In this document: positions 23,742-34,056 of the stretch, piece after piece
How positions within the stretch are numbered: position 1 is the stretch's first letter
How the letters are laid out: each line of letters starts with the position of its first letter
The notes under the pieces: generated by a model
Database searches by the model: none
What the model was told of the DNA's origin: nothing
The model's input: only the letters and a program-made list of their open reading frames with translations
From: Eudorina sp. 2006-703-Eu-15
Taxonomy: Eukaryota > Chlorophyta > Chlorophyceae > Chlamydomonadales > Volvocaceae
DNA length: 64,000 nt
Assembly (NCBI GenBank): GCA_003117195.1
Contig: BDSI01000131.1
Coordinates: 219,627 to 283,626, forward strand
Direction: 5' to 3'
Translations under genes and position numbers: made by a program

Positions 23742-23905
23742 AGAAGCATAAGGAATCGGGCGTCTGCGAGCAAATCAGGGAACTGGCTGGGCCGCCTGTG
23801 CGGCTCCAGCATAATGAGCGTAATAAGAACCGCGGAAGGGGCAATGGCTACAATGGCCGGGGGCGTGGTGGTCGCGGCGGAAGGGGAGACCCGATGCAAG
23901 AATAG
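23705..23905 (+). pseudogene. Gag zinc-finger and RGG-like tail (frameshifted)
   Basis: Directly after capsid, in a different frame, CYGCG then KKHKESGVC gives a C-x2-C-x9-H-x5-C pattern. A Gly/Arg-rich tail follows (GRGRGGRGGRG). This would be the nucleic-acid-binding end of gag, shifted by an indel near 23690. The spacing differs from the classic CCHC knuckle. Confidence 0.6.
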
Positions 23906-23920
23906 GGATTTGGCAAGCGC

Positions 23921-24932
23921 TTGGAGGGTCTCAGTCAGGGAAGGAATGACTCACGGGGTGTTGCTGCTGAAATGCACGATGGACCCGTACCGGTTTTGCA
24001 GGATGGGCCTGCTATTGTTCCGCCTGACTTGAGTGATTGGTTGCCGCCTCCGCCAGAGGCTGAGACGTCCGATAGGATGTTTTTGGACTCAGAATTTCGA
24101 GCGGTTCAAACGAAGCTCGGTCGGACGTTCGTTCACCTTTGACGCGGCGTGTAATGATGATGGCAGCAATCGATTATGTCAGCGTTTTGCCTGTCCCAGC
24201 CGTTCGTTCTTCGACCATGATGTGTCGGGCGAAGCGGTATGGGCTCACCCTCCAGTCACACAGATCGATCAATGGCTGCGGCATTATCAGAAATGCAAGC
24301 TCAAATTGCCAGAGTGTACAAGCGCTGTGTTTGTTGCGCCCCAGTGGCCGCATGCCCAGTATCGTTTCAGGAAAGCTGGATTCCAACTGTTTAAGACATA
24401 CCCTGTGGGAACGCAGTTGTTTACGGGCCCAGGGAAAGATGGACAACGGGTGCAGCTACCGGGAATTCATTGGCCGGTGCAGCTTTGGTACGACCCGCCC
24501 AGGGAACCAGCGAAGTTGAGTACTCTGTGCGTTGGGCGCAGTCATACGATGCAGTTCGATGCTAGGATTGCCGATTCTCCAGCACGAACTCTGGTAGACA
24601 GCGGTGCGGATTGCAATGGAACTGCCCATGGCTTTATTACGTTGTCCCTTGCAAGACGCTTGTCTTTGCTTGTACAGCAATCAGTTACGGTCACGGTACG
24701 GCTTGCAGATGGCCAATCCTCTCGGTTACACGGTCAGGTCCGTGCTAGATTACGGATTGGAAATCATACCGAGTGGGTCACACTGTTGGTGCTGCCCGAA
24801 GGGGTGCCGGGAATCGACGTAATCCTGAGTTCAGATTGGCTACACGCCCGCCAGGCACGTATGGATTACAAGCGTAACAGGGTGATCATTTGCCACAAAG
24901 GACGTGATGTCAAGAAGGCTTTGATCCGCTGA
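23921..24932 (+). pseudogene. Chromovirus pol start: N6-methyltransferase-like domain and aspartic protease
   Basis: After a frame change near 24115 the plus strand reads SFTFDAACNDDGSNRLCQRF, then SFFDHDVSGEAVWAHPP, then IDQWLRHY and SAVFVAPQWP. This follows the outline of phage/Dam-type N6-adenine methyltransferases (FxxDaA, N-xx-C-xxF, dW, NPPY, Wl, vvlllP). The catalytic NPPY/DPPF position reads HPPV, so the domain is probably not catalytic. This assignment is inference. Downstream, at about 24580-24840, is a retroviral-type protease: RTLVDSGADCN (catalytic Asp), VTVRLADGQ, VILSSDWL. The frame ends with TGA at 24930-24932. Confidence 0.6.
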
Positions 24933-25048
24933 GCGGCAAACCGCTGCTTAGTACCACAACTGTTCAGGTTACCGGCGATAAGGATATAGGGCTCCTTTCT
25001 GCTAAACAAGCGGCAAAGGCCCTTGCACGGGGAGCGCGCAGTTATCTA

Positions 25049-26118
25049 ATGCTGGTGCGCGCAGAGAGCCAACCGTCCGTCGAGCGCACAGCGCTCGCAG
25101 CAACCGTCGCTGGCCGAGCCGAAAGTGTCGGTGACAACCTGGTTCCGGAGCAGGAAATACAGGCGCTATTACATGAATTTCAGGACGTGTTTGAAGAGCT
25201 CAAAGGCCTACCGCCTGACCGCGGTACCGGTCACACTATTCCCCTCGTGCCGAATGCGGAACCGCCTGCAAAACGGATGTATAGGCTTTCGCCTAAAGAA
25301 ATGGAGGAAGTACGGAAACAAGTCACCGATCTTCTGGCGAAAGGTTATATTGAGCCTTCCAATTCCCCGTACGGGGCGCCGGTACTTTTCGTCCAGAAAG
25401 CAAGCGGAGAGCTGCGTATGTGCCTCGACTATCGCGCTCTGAACAAAATTACGGTGAAAAGGCGGTACCCAATGCCCAACATCACGGAAATTTTTGACAC
25501 GCTACAAGGTGCACAAGTGTTTACATCACTTGACCTCCAGCAAGGTTATTATCAGATCCGCATATCTCCGGAAGATATTCCCAAAACGGCATTTATCGCC
25601 CGGGAATGGGTCAGTTCGCTTTTCGGGTACTTTGTTTCGGACTGACAAATGCGCCTGCGACTTTCCAATCCGTGATGAATGGGATTTTTGCTAATTACAT
25701 TGGGAAATTTGTCCTAGTGTATTTGGACGACATTTTGGTGTTTAGTAAGACACCTGGCGAGCACGTACAACACCTCCGTACTGTGTTGTCGTTGCTGCGC
25801 GAGCACCAGTTCAAGGCTAAGCTGTCAAAATGCGACTTCAATAAATCGGAATTGAAGTTCCTCGGGCATATCGTGAGCCGCGAGGGTCTGAAAGTTGATG
25901 CCACGAAGGTTGCGACGGTGCGTGATTGGCCCGTCCCCAAGGACGTTCGTAAGCTCCGCGAATTCCTTGGATTGGCAAATTACTTCAGACGCTTTATCCA
26001 GGGGTACTCGAGCTTAGCAGCTCCCTTGACAGCTCTGACCGGGTCGAAAGTGCCCTTCGACTGGTCGCCTCGGTGCCAAGCTGCATTCGAGGGCATTAAG
26101 ACAGCCTTGATCAATTAG
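25049..26118 (+). pseudogene. Chromovirus reverse transcriptase (frameshifted)
   Basis: Plus strand, first frame 25049-25645: [55 protein letters not shown]. Near 25620 the frame changes and continues in 25606-26118: [15 protein letters not shown], catalytic YLDD (about 25722-25733), KCDFNKSELKFLGHIVS, LGLANYFRRFI. All core RT motifs remain, but one indel splits the fingers from the palm, and the thumb ends at TAG 26116-26118. Confidence 0.92.
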
Positions 26119-26560
26119 ATCAATGCACCTGTCCTCGCCCTACCCCAGCTGGATAAATCCTTTGAGGTCTGGTCCGACGCATCGATATACGGTACGGGAG
26201 CCGTCCTTATGCAGGACGGACACCCAGTAGCCTACACAAGCCAGAAGTTCACCAGTGCTGAACACAACTACACAACCACGGATCAGGAATGCCTCGGAGT
26301 CATTCACGCTTTGACGGAATGGCGCTGTTACCTAGAGGGTTGTGAGTTCACTCTGGTTACGGACCACCACCCCTTGGTTTATTTGCATGAGCAGCGCGGA
26401 GCTGGGTTGCTGTCTCGCAGACAGGCACGCTGGATGGAATACCTTCAGCGGTTCAACGGTATGCAATGGGAATACCGTCCAGGGCGTATCAACGTGGCTG
26501 ACCCCCTCAGTCGGATCCATGACACGGTGCTAACGGTGCTTGCCGGGGCCCTAACGGTTG
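26119..26560 (+). pseudogene. Chromovirus RNase H
   Basis: Same frame as the second RT part, after the TAG at 26116: FEVWSDASIYGTGAVLMQDG (catalytic Asp), TTDQECLGVIHAL (Glu), FTLVTDHHPLVYL (Asp), GRINVADPLSR (tether). The frame then shifts near 26570 into the integrase frame. Confidence 0.9.
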
Positions 26561-27085
26561 GCGACCTTGGCAAACGGATACGTGGCTGGAGGGTATGCTG
26601 GAGACCCTTGGTTCTCAGGAAGAAAACCGAAGGCAGCACGGATGCAGTTAAAAAGACGGGAAGATGGGTTCTGGTACAAGGGAGATCAGATAGTCGTACC
26701 CAATCACCCCGCGCTGCGCACGTCAATTATTCAGGAGTACCATGACACTCCGTTCAGTGGGCACCGTGGTGCAAATCGCACCCAGGAAGCAATCGCGCGA
26801 ACGTTCTGGTGGCCTGGCCTCCACACAGACGTACAACGATACGTTGCAGCTTGCCCTTCGTGCCAGCAAAACAAGCCCCTAAACAGGAAGCCGGGGGGCC
26901 TACTGCGTCCTCTCCCGATTCCACAGGGAGTGTGGGAAAGCGTGTCCCTGGATCTGATCACACAGCTGCCAACCACCAAAAACGGGCACGACGCTGTCGT
27001 TGTGTTTGTGGACCGGCTCAGCAAGATGACCCACTTTGCTGCCACGCACACCAGCGCCACGGCGGAAGACTTGGCACGCCTATTT
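26558..27085 (+). pseudogene. Chromovirus integrase, N-terminal part
   Basis: Plus strand zinc-binding domain (HDTPFSGHRGANRT, then CPSCQQNK) followed by the start of the catalytic core (SLDLITQLPTTKNGHDAVVV with the first Asp, then VDRLSKMTHF). The reading is cut at 27086 by the 5.44-kb TIR element and resumes at 32528 in the same frame, when one ATTT duplication is ignored. Confidence 0.92.
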
Positions 27086-27504
27086 CCCTACCAACTCATA
27101 GGGGGCGAGACAAGCTCTGACAGGCCTGCCTGTCAGAGCCTGTCAGGCTAACAAGGAGAGCTGGTATGGCGGGAATTGTTCCGGACTGTCTGATGAGATA
27201 TTGCTTATGTCTTGTTGTTGACAACCAGTAACAACAATGTTGACAAATTCCAACAAGAGATATTAGTGTTCATATTTGTTTTACGATACTGATAGTTTTT
27301 GACGAGTAACTTGCAGGTAGTGAAGACTGGTTGACGATTGTTTAGAATGTCGAATCTTGTAAGCAACACTGTAACGGTGAATGTAGGATATGACAGCAGC
27401 AGCTGGCCATCATCACAAGGTAGGATCAGAAGAAAGGATAGATGGGATTTTGCCTCCGATAGAATTGCGCTACACCCAGTGTTGCTATCTTAAATGAAAA
27501 GAAT

Positions 27505-28118
27505 ATTTACGTATACGTCTGTAATTTTGGAGGCCGTGTATACTCAGTGTCACGACTGTGTATCACACGGCCGTGTATGCAAAAATACCCGGATAGGCTA
27601 TTATCCGAGGGTGTAGACACGGTCGAATATATCCGGTGCGTGTTGACACTAGGATATATCCCATCGTGTCAACATGGCATGGATATACACTGGCCGTGTT
27701 AACATGGCATGGATATACACTGGCCGTGTTAACATGGCCCCGATATACACTAGATGTGTTAACATGGCCCGGCTATACACCTCGTGTAAACCTGGTGGCC
27801 ATGTACACGCAGTTTGCCGTGTGCAAACCGTAGGCAGGGGGGCAAGAGTATCCAATGGTGTGTGTTGTTACAGAGTAGCTATCTAGCCGGTGCTATCTAG
27901 CCGGTGCAGTGTTGATATGGTCGTTTCAAGCCGGTGCAGTGTTGATATGGTCGTGTCAAGCCGTTGACGTGTTTACACTGCCGTGTCAAGCCGGAGCCGT
28001 GTTTACACCTACCGTGTTAGCCGTGTAAACACCTCTCGTGTATACTCAGTGTCAGACACAAGACCGTGTAATACACGGACTTACAGGATATACCCGGCCT
28101 ACAAAATTACAGACGTAC
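27505..28118. repeat. Inverted-repeat-bounded block with GTGTATAC-type palindromes and a 30-bp minisatellite
   Basis: An arm near 27505-27545 (tacgtctgtaattttgg, then aggccgtgtatactcagtg) is repeated in inverted orientation near 28037-28118 (tatacccggcc, then aaaattacagacgta). Between them, 27673-27795 holds four copies of a 30-bp unit (catggcatggatatacactg, then gccgtgttaa) and shorter repeats ending gccggtgcagtgttgatatgg (27905-27965). The block looks like a nested non-autonomous element. Just upstream, at 27477, CAGTGTTGCTATCTTA resembles the MITE terminus at 16065. Confidence 0.55.
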
Positions 28119-29149
28119 CTGTCTACCGCCGCCAAAACACACTCTGATGCCGTGTCCCCAACTCCTGGTTACCCTCCCATATGCATCCGCGACGACGCAA
28201 GGAAAGCGCGCTTCAGGCCTCCAAGACTGAGAATAATCCCTGTCGTAGCTGTGGTAGCAGTGGTCCTGCTGTCGAAACATGCTGAAAATTTCCGGCCGGC
28301 CTCGGAGGTTGATGACTGTTTGAAAGTTGTTCTCCTAGCAAATGGCCTGTAAGATATGTAATGTGACAGACTACCGCAGCCCTTATTTCGGCACGTGTGG
28401 TGAAGCAAGGCACATGCCGAAAAACTTGGCCGCGCGGCGCGCGTATGTTGAATGCTTTTGATGGCGACTCTCTGCCGATCAGACTAGGCAAATATGTCAG
28501 TGCAATCGATCGTTTGCTGCTGTATGTTTATTAAAAATAAACCGTATACATATGCCCCAGAAAACACATACAACTCAAGAAGTCCCTGCTTTGTCGGCGG
28601 CTTGTGAAGCAATTGATCACTCACAGCCTTGAATAGTTTGTGTTGAAATTTTTGGGCGGCTGACCATAGTTAGTTTGTTCATGATGGTATTTTCCGGGCG
28701 CATCTCCACACCCTCCAATTAATAAAAAGCCAAAAAGAAATTTATCAGTTTCAGCTCCTTATGGCCTCTTTGTTAATTTTTTTGAGCGTGCGAACAGAGT
28801 CGAAATTGTACGATCGGTACTCTGGTCACGATCGTACAGAGCTTGTCAGCAGGTATTTAATTGCAGAAAGACTTACTTACATTGTTTTACCATCATCAGC
28901 TGGCCATCATCACAAGGATCACAGGAAAGGATGTGGCTATTGGGGCTGCGGTTCGGTTGTTACTCCATTGGTGGTCGAGCCCTAGCTGCCATGCCTAGCG
29001 GTATTCCCCGTGCGGTTACTTGGGGCGTCGCTTACCCCGGCAGTCCCCGACAGCTGGAATCCGACGGTCTGGCCTGGAAGGTGGCTTACGGGCGCCGTGT
29101 GGATCAGTGGGAAGGCGTGGAAGCTTAGGTACTCAGTGGCATTTGTGCA

Positions 29150-29640
29150 GAGGGTGGCGGGACTTGGAGGTGCTGGCAAGTGCCGGTCCTCAGGACTAGT
29201 ATAAAAGGCCGCCCGCTGCCAGGGCTGGTCAGCAGTTTTACCCGGCGTATACCAGCGACTTGATGCTGACAAGCGCTCACTGCTCACTGTCTCTTAACTA
29301 GCGTGCGGTCCTCTGTACCGGCGCTCTGTCCGCGTGTGGCGGCAGCCTGTCTCCGCATTGTAAGTCCGAGTGCGTCTCCTATCGTCTCGGCCGTGCCGTC
29401 CTCCTGTTCCCGGCCTTCGTTCTCTCTCGGGCGCACAGCCCGTACTGCCTACCTTCAGCCGCCCGCCTACAACTCCGTCCGACGTCGAGCAGCCGGTGGC
29501 GCAGCCCAACAGACCCAGCCATCCCTCGATCGCCAGTAATCCGATAAGTCCATACCATCATCAGAAGTACCTTCACTCAGTGGAGTCCACTGTGCGAGCG
29601 CGCCAGCTCGGTTTATTAGCTGCACCGACCCGTCGACAGG
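29150..29640 (+). promoter_or_regulatory. Candidate Pol II core promoter (TATA box)
   Basis: TATAAAAGG at about 29201-29209, inside the 5.44-kb element, is followed by a GC-rich, CT-rich leader without a clear start codon. A 172-codon ORF (29370-29888) downstream is low complexity and not recognised. The TATA box alone is weak evidence, and no transcript is implied. Confidence 0.3.
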
Positions 29641-29702
29641 TCAGTGTCACGAGCGAGCGAGGTCCTCCGCAAGTCCGCACACACATTTCACATGCATACT
29701 TC

Positions 29703-29737
<35 letters not shown>

Positions 29738-32527
29738 CGGTGCGTTTGTTTTGCCGCGCGCACGTCCTGCTGTGTATCTCCCTCCATCCTCAGTTCCCTC
29801 ATCATCAGGTCCAAGGTTGCATTCGTTGCCACTACTCATTTTCCCGCCTCTACCATTGCCTGCGCCGGCGATTAATGCCCTCTCATGAGAGGGGGCGACA
29901 CAGGCTCTGACAGGCTCAGAGACTGTCAGGCTAACGAACAGCACCGGTATGGCGGGACCTACGGGACCTGTTTCCGACTGTCTGATGAGGTGTCGCTTAT
30001 GTCTTGTTGGGGTCCGCTGTAACGTTCATACATTCATTGTTGTTGACAACCAGGAACAACAATGTTGACAAACTTCAACAAGAGATATTCATGTTCACCG
30101 CTACTGGTCGTTGTTGGCCGAGTTCGTTCGCCGACCTGATGATGACTGTTTGAAAGTTGTTCTCCTAGCAAACGGCCTGTAAGATACGTACTGTGACAGA
30201 CGATTACCGCAGCCCTTATGTATTTCGGCAAGCGTGCTGAAGCAAGGCAGATGCCGAAAATCTCCGCACCCTCCAATGAATAAAAATTTAGACAAAAGAG
30301 ATTTCTCAGGTTCAGCTCCTTGTGGCCTCTTTGTTGAGCGTGTGAACAGAGTCGAAATTGTACGATCGGTACTCTTGTCACGATCGTACAGAGCTTGTCA
30401 GCAGGTATTTAATTGCAGAAAGACTTACTTACATTGTTTTGACACAATTATATGTAGTGCAATTTGACAAACGAAAATAAACCCAGGCTGTTTAGAGCCA
30501 GCTAGCTTAGCGAGATAGAGCTTGTCTGCCAGTTTCGCGAAAGACTGAGTAGATTCCGACTTATCCCGCCAATACATCTTTCCACATCAATCAAATATAG
30601 TAATAAAGGGTGCAACGGCAACATCGACGACGCATTGTTTAATGATATGACACCGAGTGATACGGTAGATGAAATTCAAATTTGCCATCAACGATATACG
30701 CCTGCAGACGCCCTTGATTGATTCCTACCTACGTTAATTCAGTATCAGTGTATGAAATGATCGTTTTACGTTTGCTGTCCTCACACAGGAAGGACGGCCC
30801 AGTCATTGTGTTTAGCTCCGTCCCTTCGACATGGCTCAGGTATGCTGTCATTACTTCAATGCTCACTCGCTCGCTGCTTCCTTGTATTACATTTGGCGTT
30901 TCCCATGGCGTGGTCGACCCGTATTGCCTGACTCTTCGCTCCGTGTTCTTTGCTTGACAGTCGCTGCTGTTTGTTGCTTGATTATGCAGATGCGTGGCTA
31001 GGTATGACTATCGGTGTATATATGTACTTCCAAGTGAGCAGTTGCGCATTTCGACCGACCTTGACGACTATTAGAGTAAGTAGTTTAGGGCTCATTGCTG
31101 ATTTTTCCCTTCCGCTGGTTTTCCCCCTCCTCGCAGAACACCTACTCGCCCATGGGTGCCAGGTCCGCTACACTGCAACAGAAGCCATTACCCTTGGGGT
31201 CGGTGGAACCTTCGCTCAGACCTCAAACCCTTACTGATTGAACTTGGCATCGCACCGTAATAATAATATTACTTGCTTGTGTCGTGCGTGCGTGGGGCCT
31301 TTATCTGTGGGGCCATTTGCTTGTTGCACTACGCCCACTCGCCAGACTCGCCAGAGTAAAATAATTTGCTATGCCATTACTCGTCACTGTGCCGAACACA
31401 GGCTCAACCCAGCAGGTGGTCGCAACTGGACACGACAGGGAGCTGCTCAGCCAGGCTGGCGGCAGGGCGTGTGTACGTAGACTGGACAGACACTCCTAGC
31501 TAGTGGTGTGTGGTGCATGTATTATGTCGGTCCAGCCTCCTAGTCCACCAGCTGCCTGTTGTGAGATGGATCCACATCTACTTGATTGATTGTGCTTTGA
31601 CGGATAAGCTTTACTGATGTACGTGGGCGTACGTACAAGCATGCATGTGGTTCAGAGCAGGTGTTTGGGGTGTCACACCGTGCGTGTATGGTTTCGTTCG
31701 ACTGAATGTGCTGGTTGTGTTGGAGATCGCGATGTTACCGCACTGGATAGTGTTGATTTTGTGCGTGCTATATATGCACACACCCTCATCGAACACTTAA
31801 CGATCGATGCATGGTGTGTGTGCAATCGATGGCGCCGGCAATGAAGCAGCCCGTCATGCAGTGTAAATGTAAAGCTCCTGATCTTGACTGTTCGCCTCGT
31901 TCGTCTATGTTTGGCTCCGTCACTCGTCGCTGCACATACTTCGATGTATCGACCATCCACGCAGCACCGTTTCGTTCACTCACGTGCTCGCAACTTTTGC
32001 TTATTACTTGCCGATCAGCGAGCAAACAAGACCGAACGTATGGACAGAACAAACCACGCAAAGTTTCATCAGCAGCTAGTATGGAAACGCATTTATTGGT
32101 CCTATACGGCAGCCCCTACTGCGCCAGCATTGAAAGGAGTCCTAGGCCTCTGGCTCACTGTTACAACTGGTAACATTTACTTTCGTAAACCAGTATCTAT
32201 CCTTTGACATCTTTTAACAACGTTCGTTCCATAGCATCATCTGTTTTCAACAAGCGCTGAAATAAAGTTAATAAAATCTTGCAATAATGACAGCAAGAAA
32301 CAGGTTGTGATCACTGCAGACAACCTCTAACAGGTAACACAAGTCCACAATTCTGCCCGCCAACGGACTTCTGTCACAACCTCAGAAAGCCTCAAACAGG
32401 GTCTGAAGACTCCTCTGACAACCTGTTTGGCAACTATGACAATTTGTGTCCGGAGCTGCAAAAGACCATTCCTGACAACCTCGCCTAGTAAGTTAGACCT
32501 TGTCAGACCCCCTATGAGTTGGTAGGG

Positions 32528-33591
32528 ATTTGTGTCCACTGTCTTCAAGCAACACGGACTACCCAGAAACTTAGTCTCAGACCGCGATCCACGGTTCACG
32601 AGCAGATTCTGGAAGGAAGTAACGCGCCTGCTTGGGACTCATTGCTATATGAGTACGGCGTTTCATCCACAAACAGATGGCCAGACCGAGCGGATGAACC
32701 GACTCCTAGAGGAGACACTCAGGCACTACATTGGTCCCACACATGATGATTGGGATGACCACCTGCCGCTTGTGGAGTTCGCGATAAACAATGCTTGGCA
32801 GGAGTCTATTGGCACCACCCCGTTCTTATTGAACGGTGGGAGGCAGCCGCGTACCCCGGCTGACCTTGGGTTACAAAGTAATGTGCGTGCCTGGCGCTGT
32901 ACGATTCGAGTCCAGCCTCCGTGAACGACTCGCGAGAGCAAAGGCGTGCCTGCAAGTCGCGCAGGAACATCAGAAGAAGCATGCCGACAAGCGACGGAAA
33001 GCTGTCGCCTTCTCTGAGGGTCAAGAGGTGTTGCTCAATACGAAGAACATTACGTTCAAGTCCCCTGGGACGCGCAAGCTGATGCCGCGTTGGATCGGTC
33101 CGTACCGTATAGAGAAGATGGTTGGATCCGCGGCCGCCAAACTCAGTTTGCCAGTAGACATGAAGATACACCCAGTGTTCCACGTTTCGTTGCTGAAACC
33201 TTACAAGCGGGATGGCCGGACTCCGCCACCACCGGCCTTCACAATCGGTGAAAATGAGTACTGGATGGTAGATGATATCGTGGATCACCGAGATGTCAGT
33301 GCCGGTCGGGGCCGATACAGGCGCGAGTATTTTGTCAAATGGCAGGGCTTCCCACCTTCTGAAAACAGTTGGGAGCCTGACGACTCGCTACGGGAGTCCG
33401 CCCCGGTGGAACAGCTGGTGGAAGCATACGAAGCCCGCCTGCCTGAGGCGAGCCGCAAGGAGCATTGTCATGCTGCGCTCAAGGTGCAAAAACAGGAAAA
33501 CCGGGCCAGGGAAGTGGCCCCTCTGCCTCAACAGGAGAAGCAAGATGCATCGGCCGTTCCGCAGCCGCCGTTGGATAAACAACAACGGTAA
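32528..33591 (+). pseudogene. Chromovirus integrase C-terminal part and chromodomain
   Basis: Resumes the integrase core: VFKQHGLPRNLVSDRDPRFT (second Asp), STAFHPQTDGQTERMNR (Glu), WDDHLPLVEFAINN. An indel near 32885 shifts the frame. The integrase C-terminal barrel follows (FSEGQEVLLNTKNI, PRWIGPYRIEKMVG, HPVFHVSLLKPYK). A chromodomain follows at about 33250-33430 (YWMVDDIVDHRDV, RREYFVKWQGFPPSENSWEP), which binds methylated histone H3 and steers integration in chromoviruses. The ORF ends with TAA at 33589-33591. Confidence 0.92.
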
Positions 33592-33640
33592 ATGGCTGAT
33601 GGCTGATGACCCCTGGGCCACAGAGCTCTCGGGACGTTCG

Positions 33641-33657
33641 CTTCAGAGGGGGGGGAG
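33641..33657 (+). other. Polypurine tract of the chromovirus
   Basis: AGAGGGGGGGGAG lies directly before the 3' LTR start (TGTAACGCGG at 33658), the expected place for plus-strand priming. Confidence 0.85.
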
Positions 33658-34056
33658 TGTAACGCGGATGTTACGGACTTAAGAAATACTTAAGGACGTA
33701 GGCATCGCGACACAAAGCCACAGAGCTATCGGCCTGGGAAGCCGTATAGGTTATGACCGTATATGGGAAGGACCGTAGGCCTTGCCTATTTAGGATCACC
33801 TTCAAGACACCTTCCACTACGGGGCGTACGTCGTGGTAGGGTTTATGGTATCACGCGCTACATGCCGTAGTACGGCACTAGGCCTGAGCGAGGGCCTAGG
33901 CGCATAAAGGCTCGCACGGGTAGGGCGGGTGCCGTCGCTATTACGCCTAGCGGCTGAGGATCGTTTCCTCACTACGCCAAGACTACTAGACTCTGCTGAT
34001 CCTACGCTTCCGCAGTGGTTACACTTGTACGCTAAGTACCCACACGCGCCGTTACA
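33658..34056 (+). repeat. 3' LTR of the chromovirus
   Basis: 399 bases, TGTAAC at the start and GTTACA at the end, nearly identical to the 5' LTR apart from about 77 extra bases near its start. It is followed directly by aagatgcacc, the start of the tRNA-array unit body. Confidence 0.94.

Larger units (their letters stand above)
27086..32527. mobile_element. 5.44-kb TIR DNA element without a recognisable transposase, inside integrase
   Basis: Perfect 20-bp terminal inverted repeats: CCCTACCAACTCATAGGGGG at 27086-27105 and its complement at 32508-32527. A 4-bp target duplication ATTT lies at 27082-27085 and 32528-32531. Ignoring the insert and one ATTT restores the integrase frame exactly. 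Inside no transposase motif is recognised. Instead there are internal duplications: the left end (27100-27270) resembles 29884-30095, and 28310-28890 resembles 30140-30440 in two blocks. This suggests two related units or a nested copy. TIRs longer than typical MITE ends, the 4-bp duplication and the size leave the superfamily open. Confidence 0.85.
21162..34056 (+). mobile_element. Decayed Ty3/Gypsy chromovirus with a 5.44-kb nested insertion
   Basis: Two LTRs (21162-21483 and 33658-34056) bracket gag, protease, RT, RNase H, integrase and chromodomain in Ty3/Gypsy order on the plus strand. A candidate primer-binding site follows the 5' LTR and a polypurine tract precedes the 3' LTR. It is inactive: in-frame TAG at 22515 and 26116, frame changes near 23690, 24115, 25620, 26570 and 32885, and a TIR element in integrase. 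No target-site duplication is found: gcaac precedes the 5' LTR and aagat follows the 3' LTR. The 3' flank is tRNA-array unit sequence while the 5' flank is not. Confidence 0.92.

Noticed and set aside
13120..26118. Possible reassignment of TAG, since in-frame TAG interrupts ORFs at 13120, 22515 and 26116
   Set aside because: These are decayed retrotransposons with frameshifts as well; the helicase frame also ends in TAG, and the carboxypeptidase exons give no support. Three cases are too few.
27636..28352. Small ORFs with repeated MAWIYTGRVN or AMLTRPVYIH
   Set aside because: They are translations of a 30-bp minisatellite, present on both strands.
29370..29888. 172-codon ORF after a TATA box
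   Set aside because: Low-complexity Pro/Ser composition with an SKQA run from a CAAG microsatellite; no domain and an overlapping antisense ORF of similar quality.
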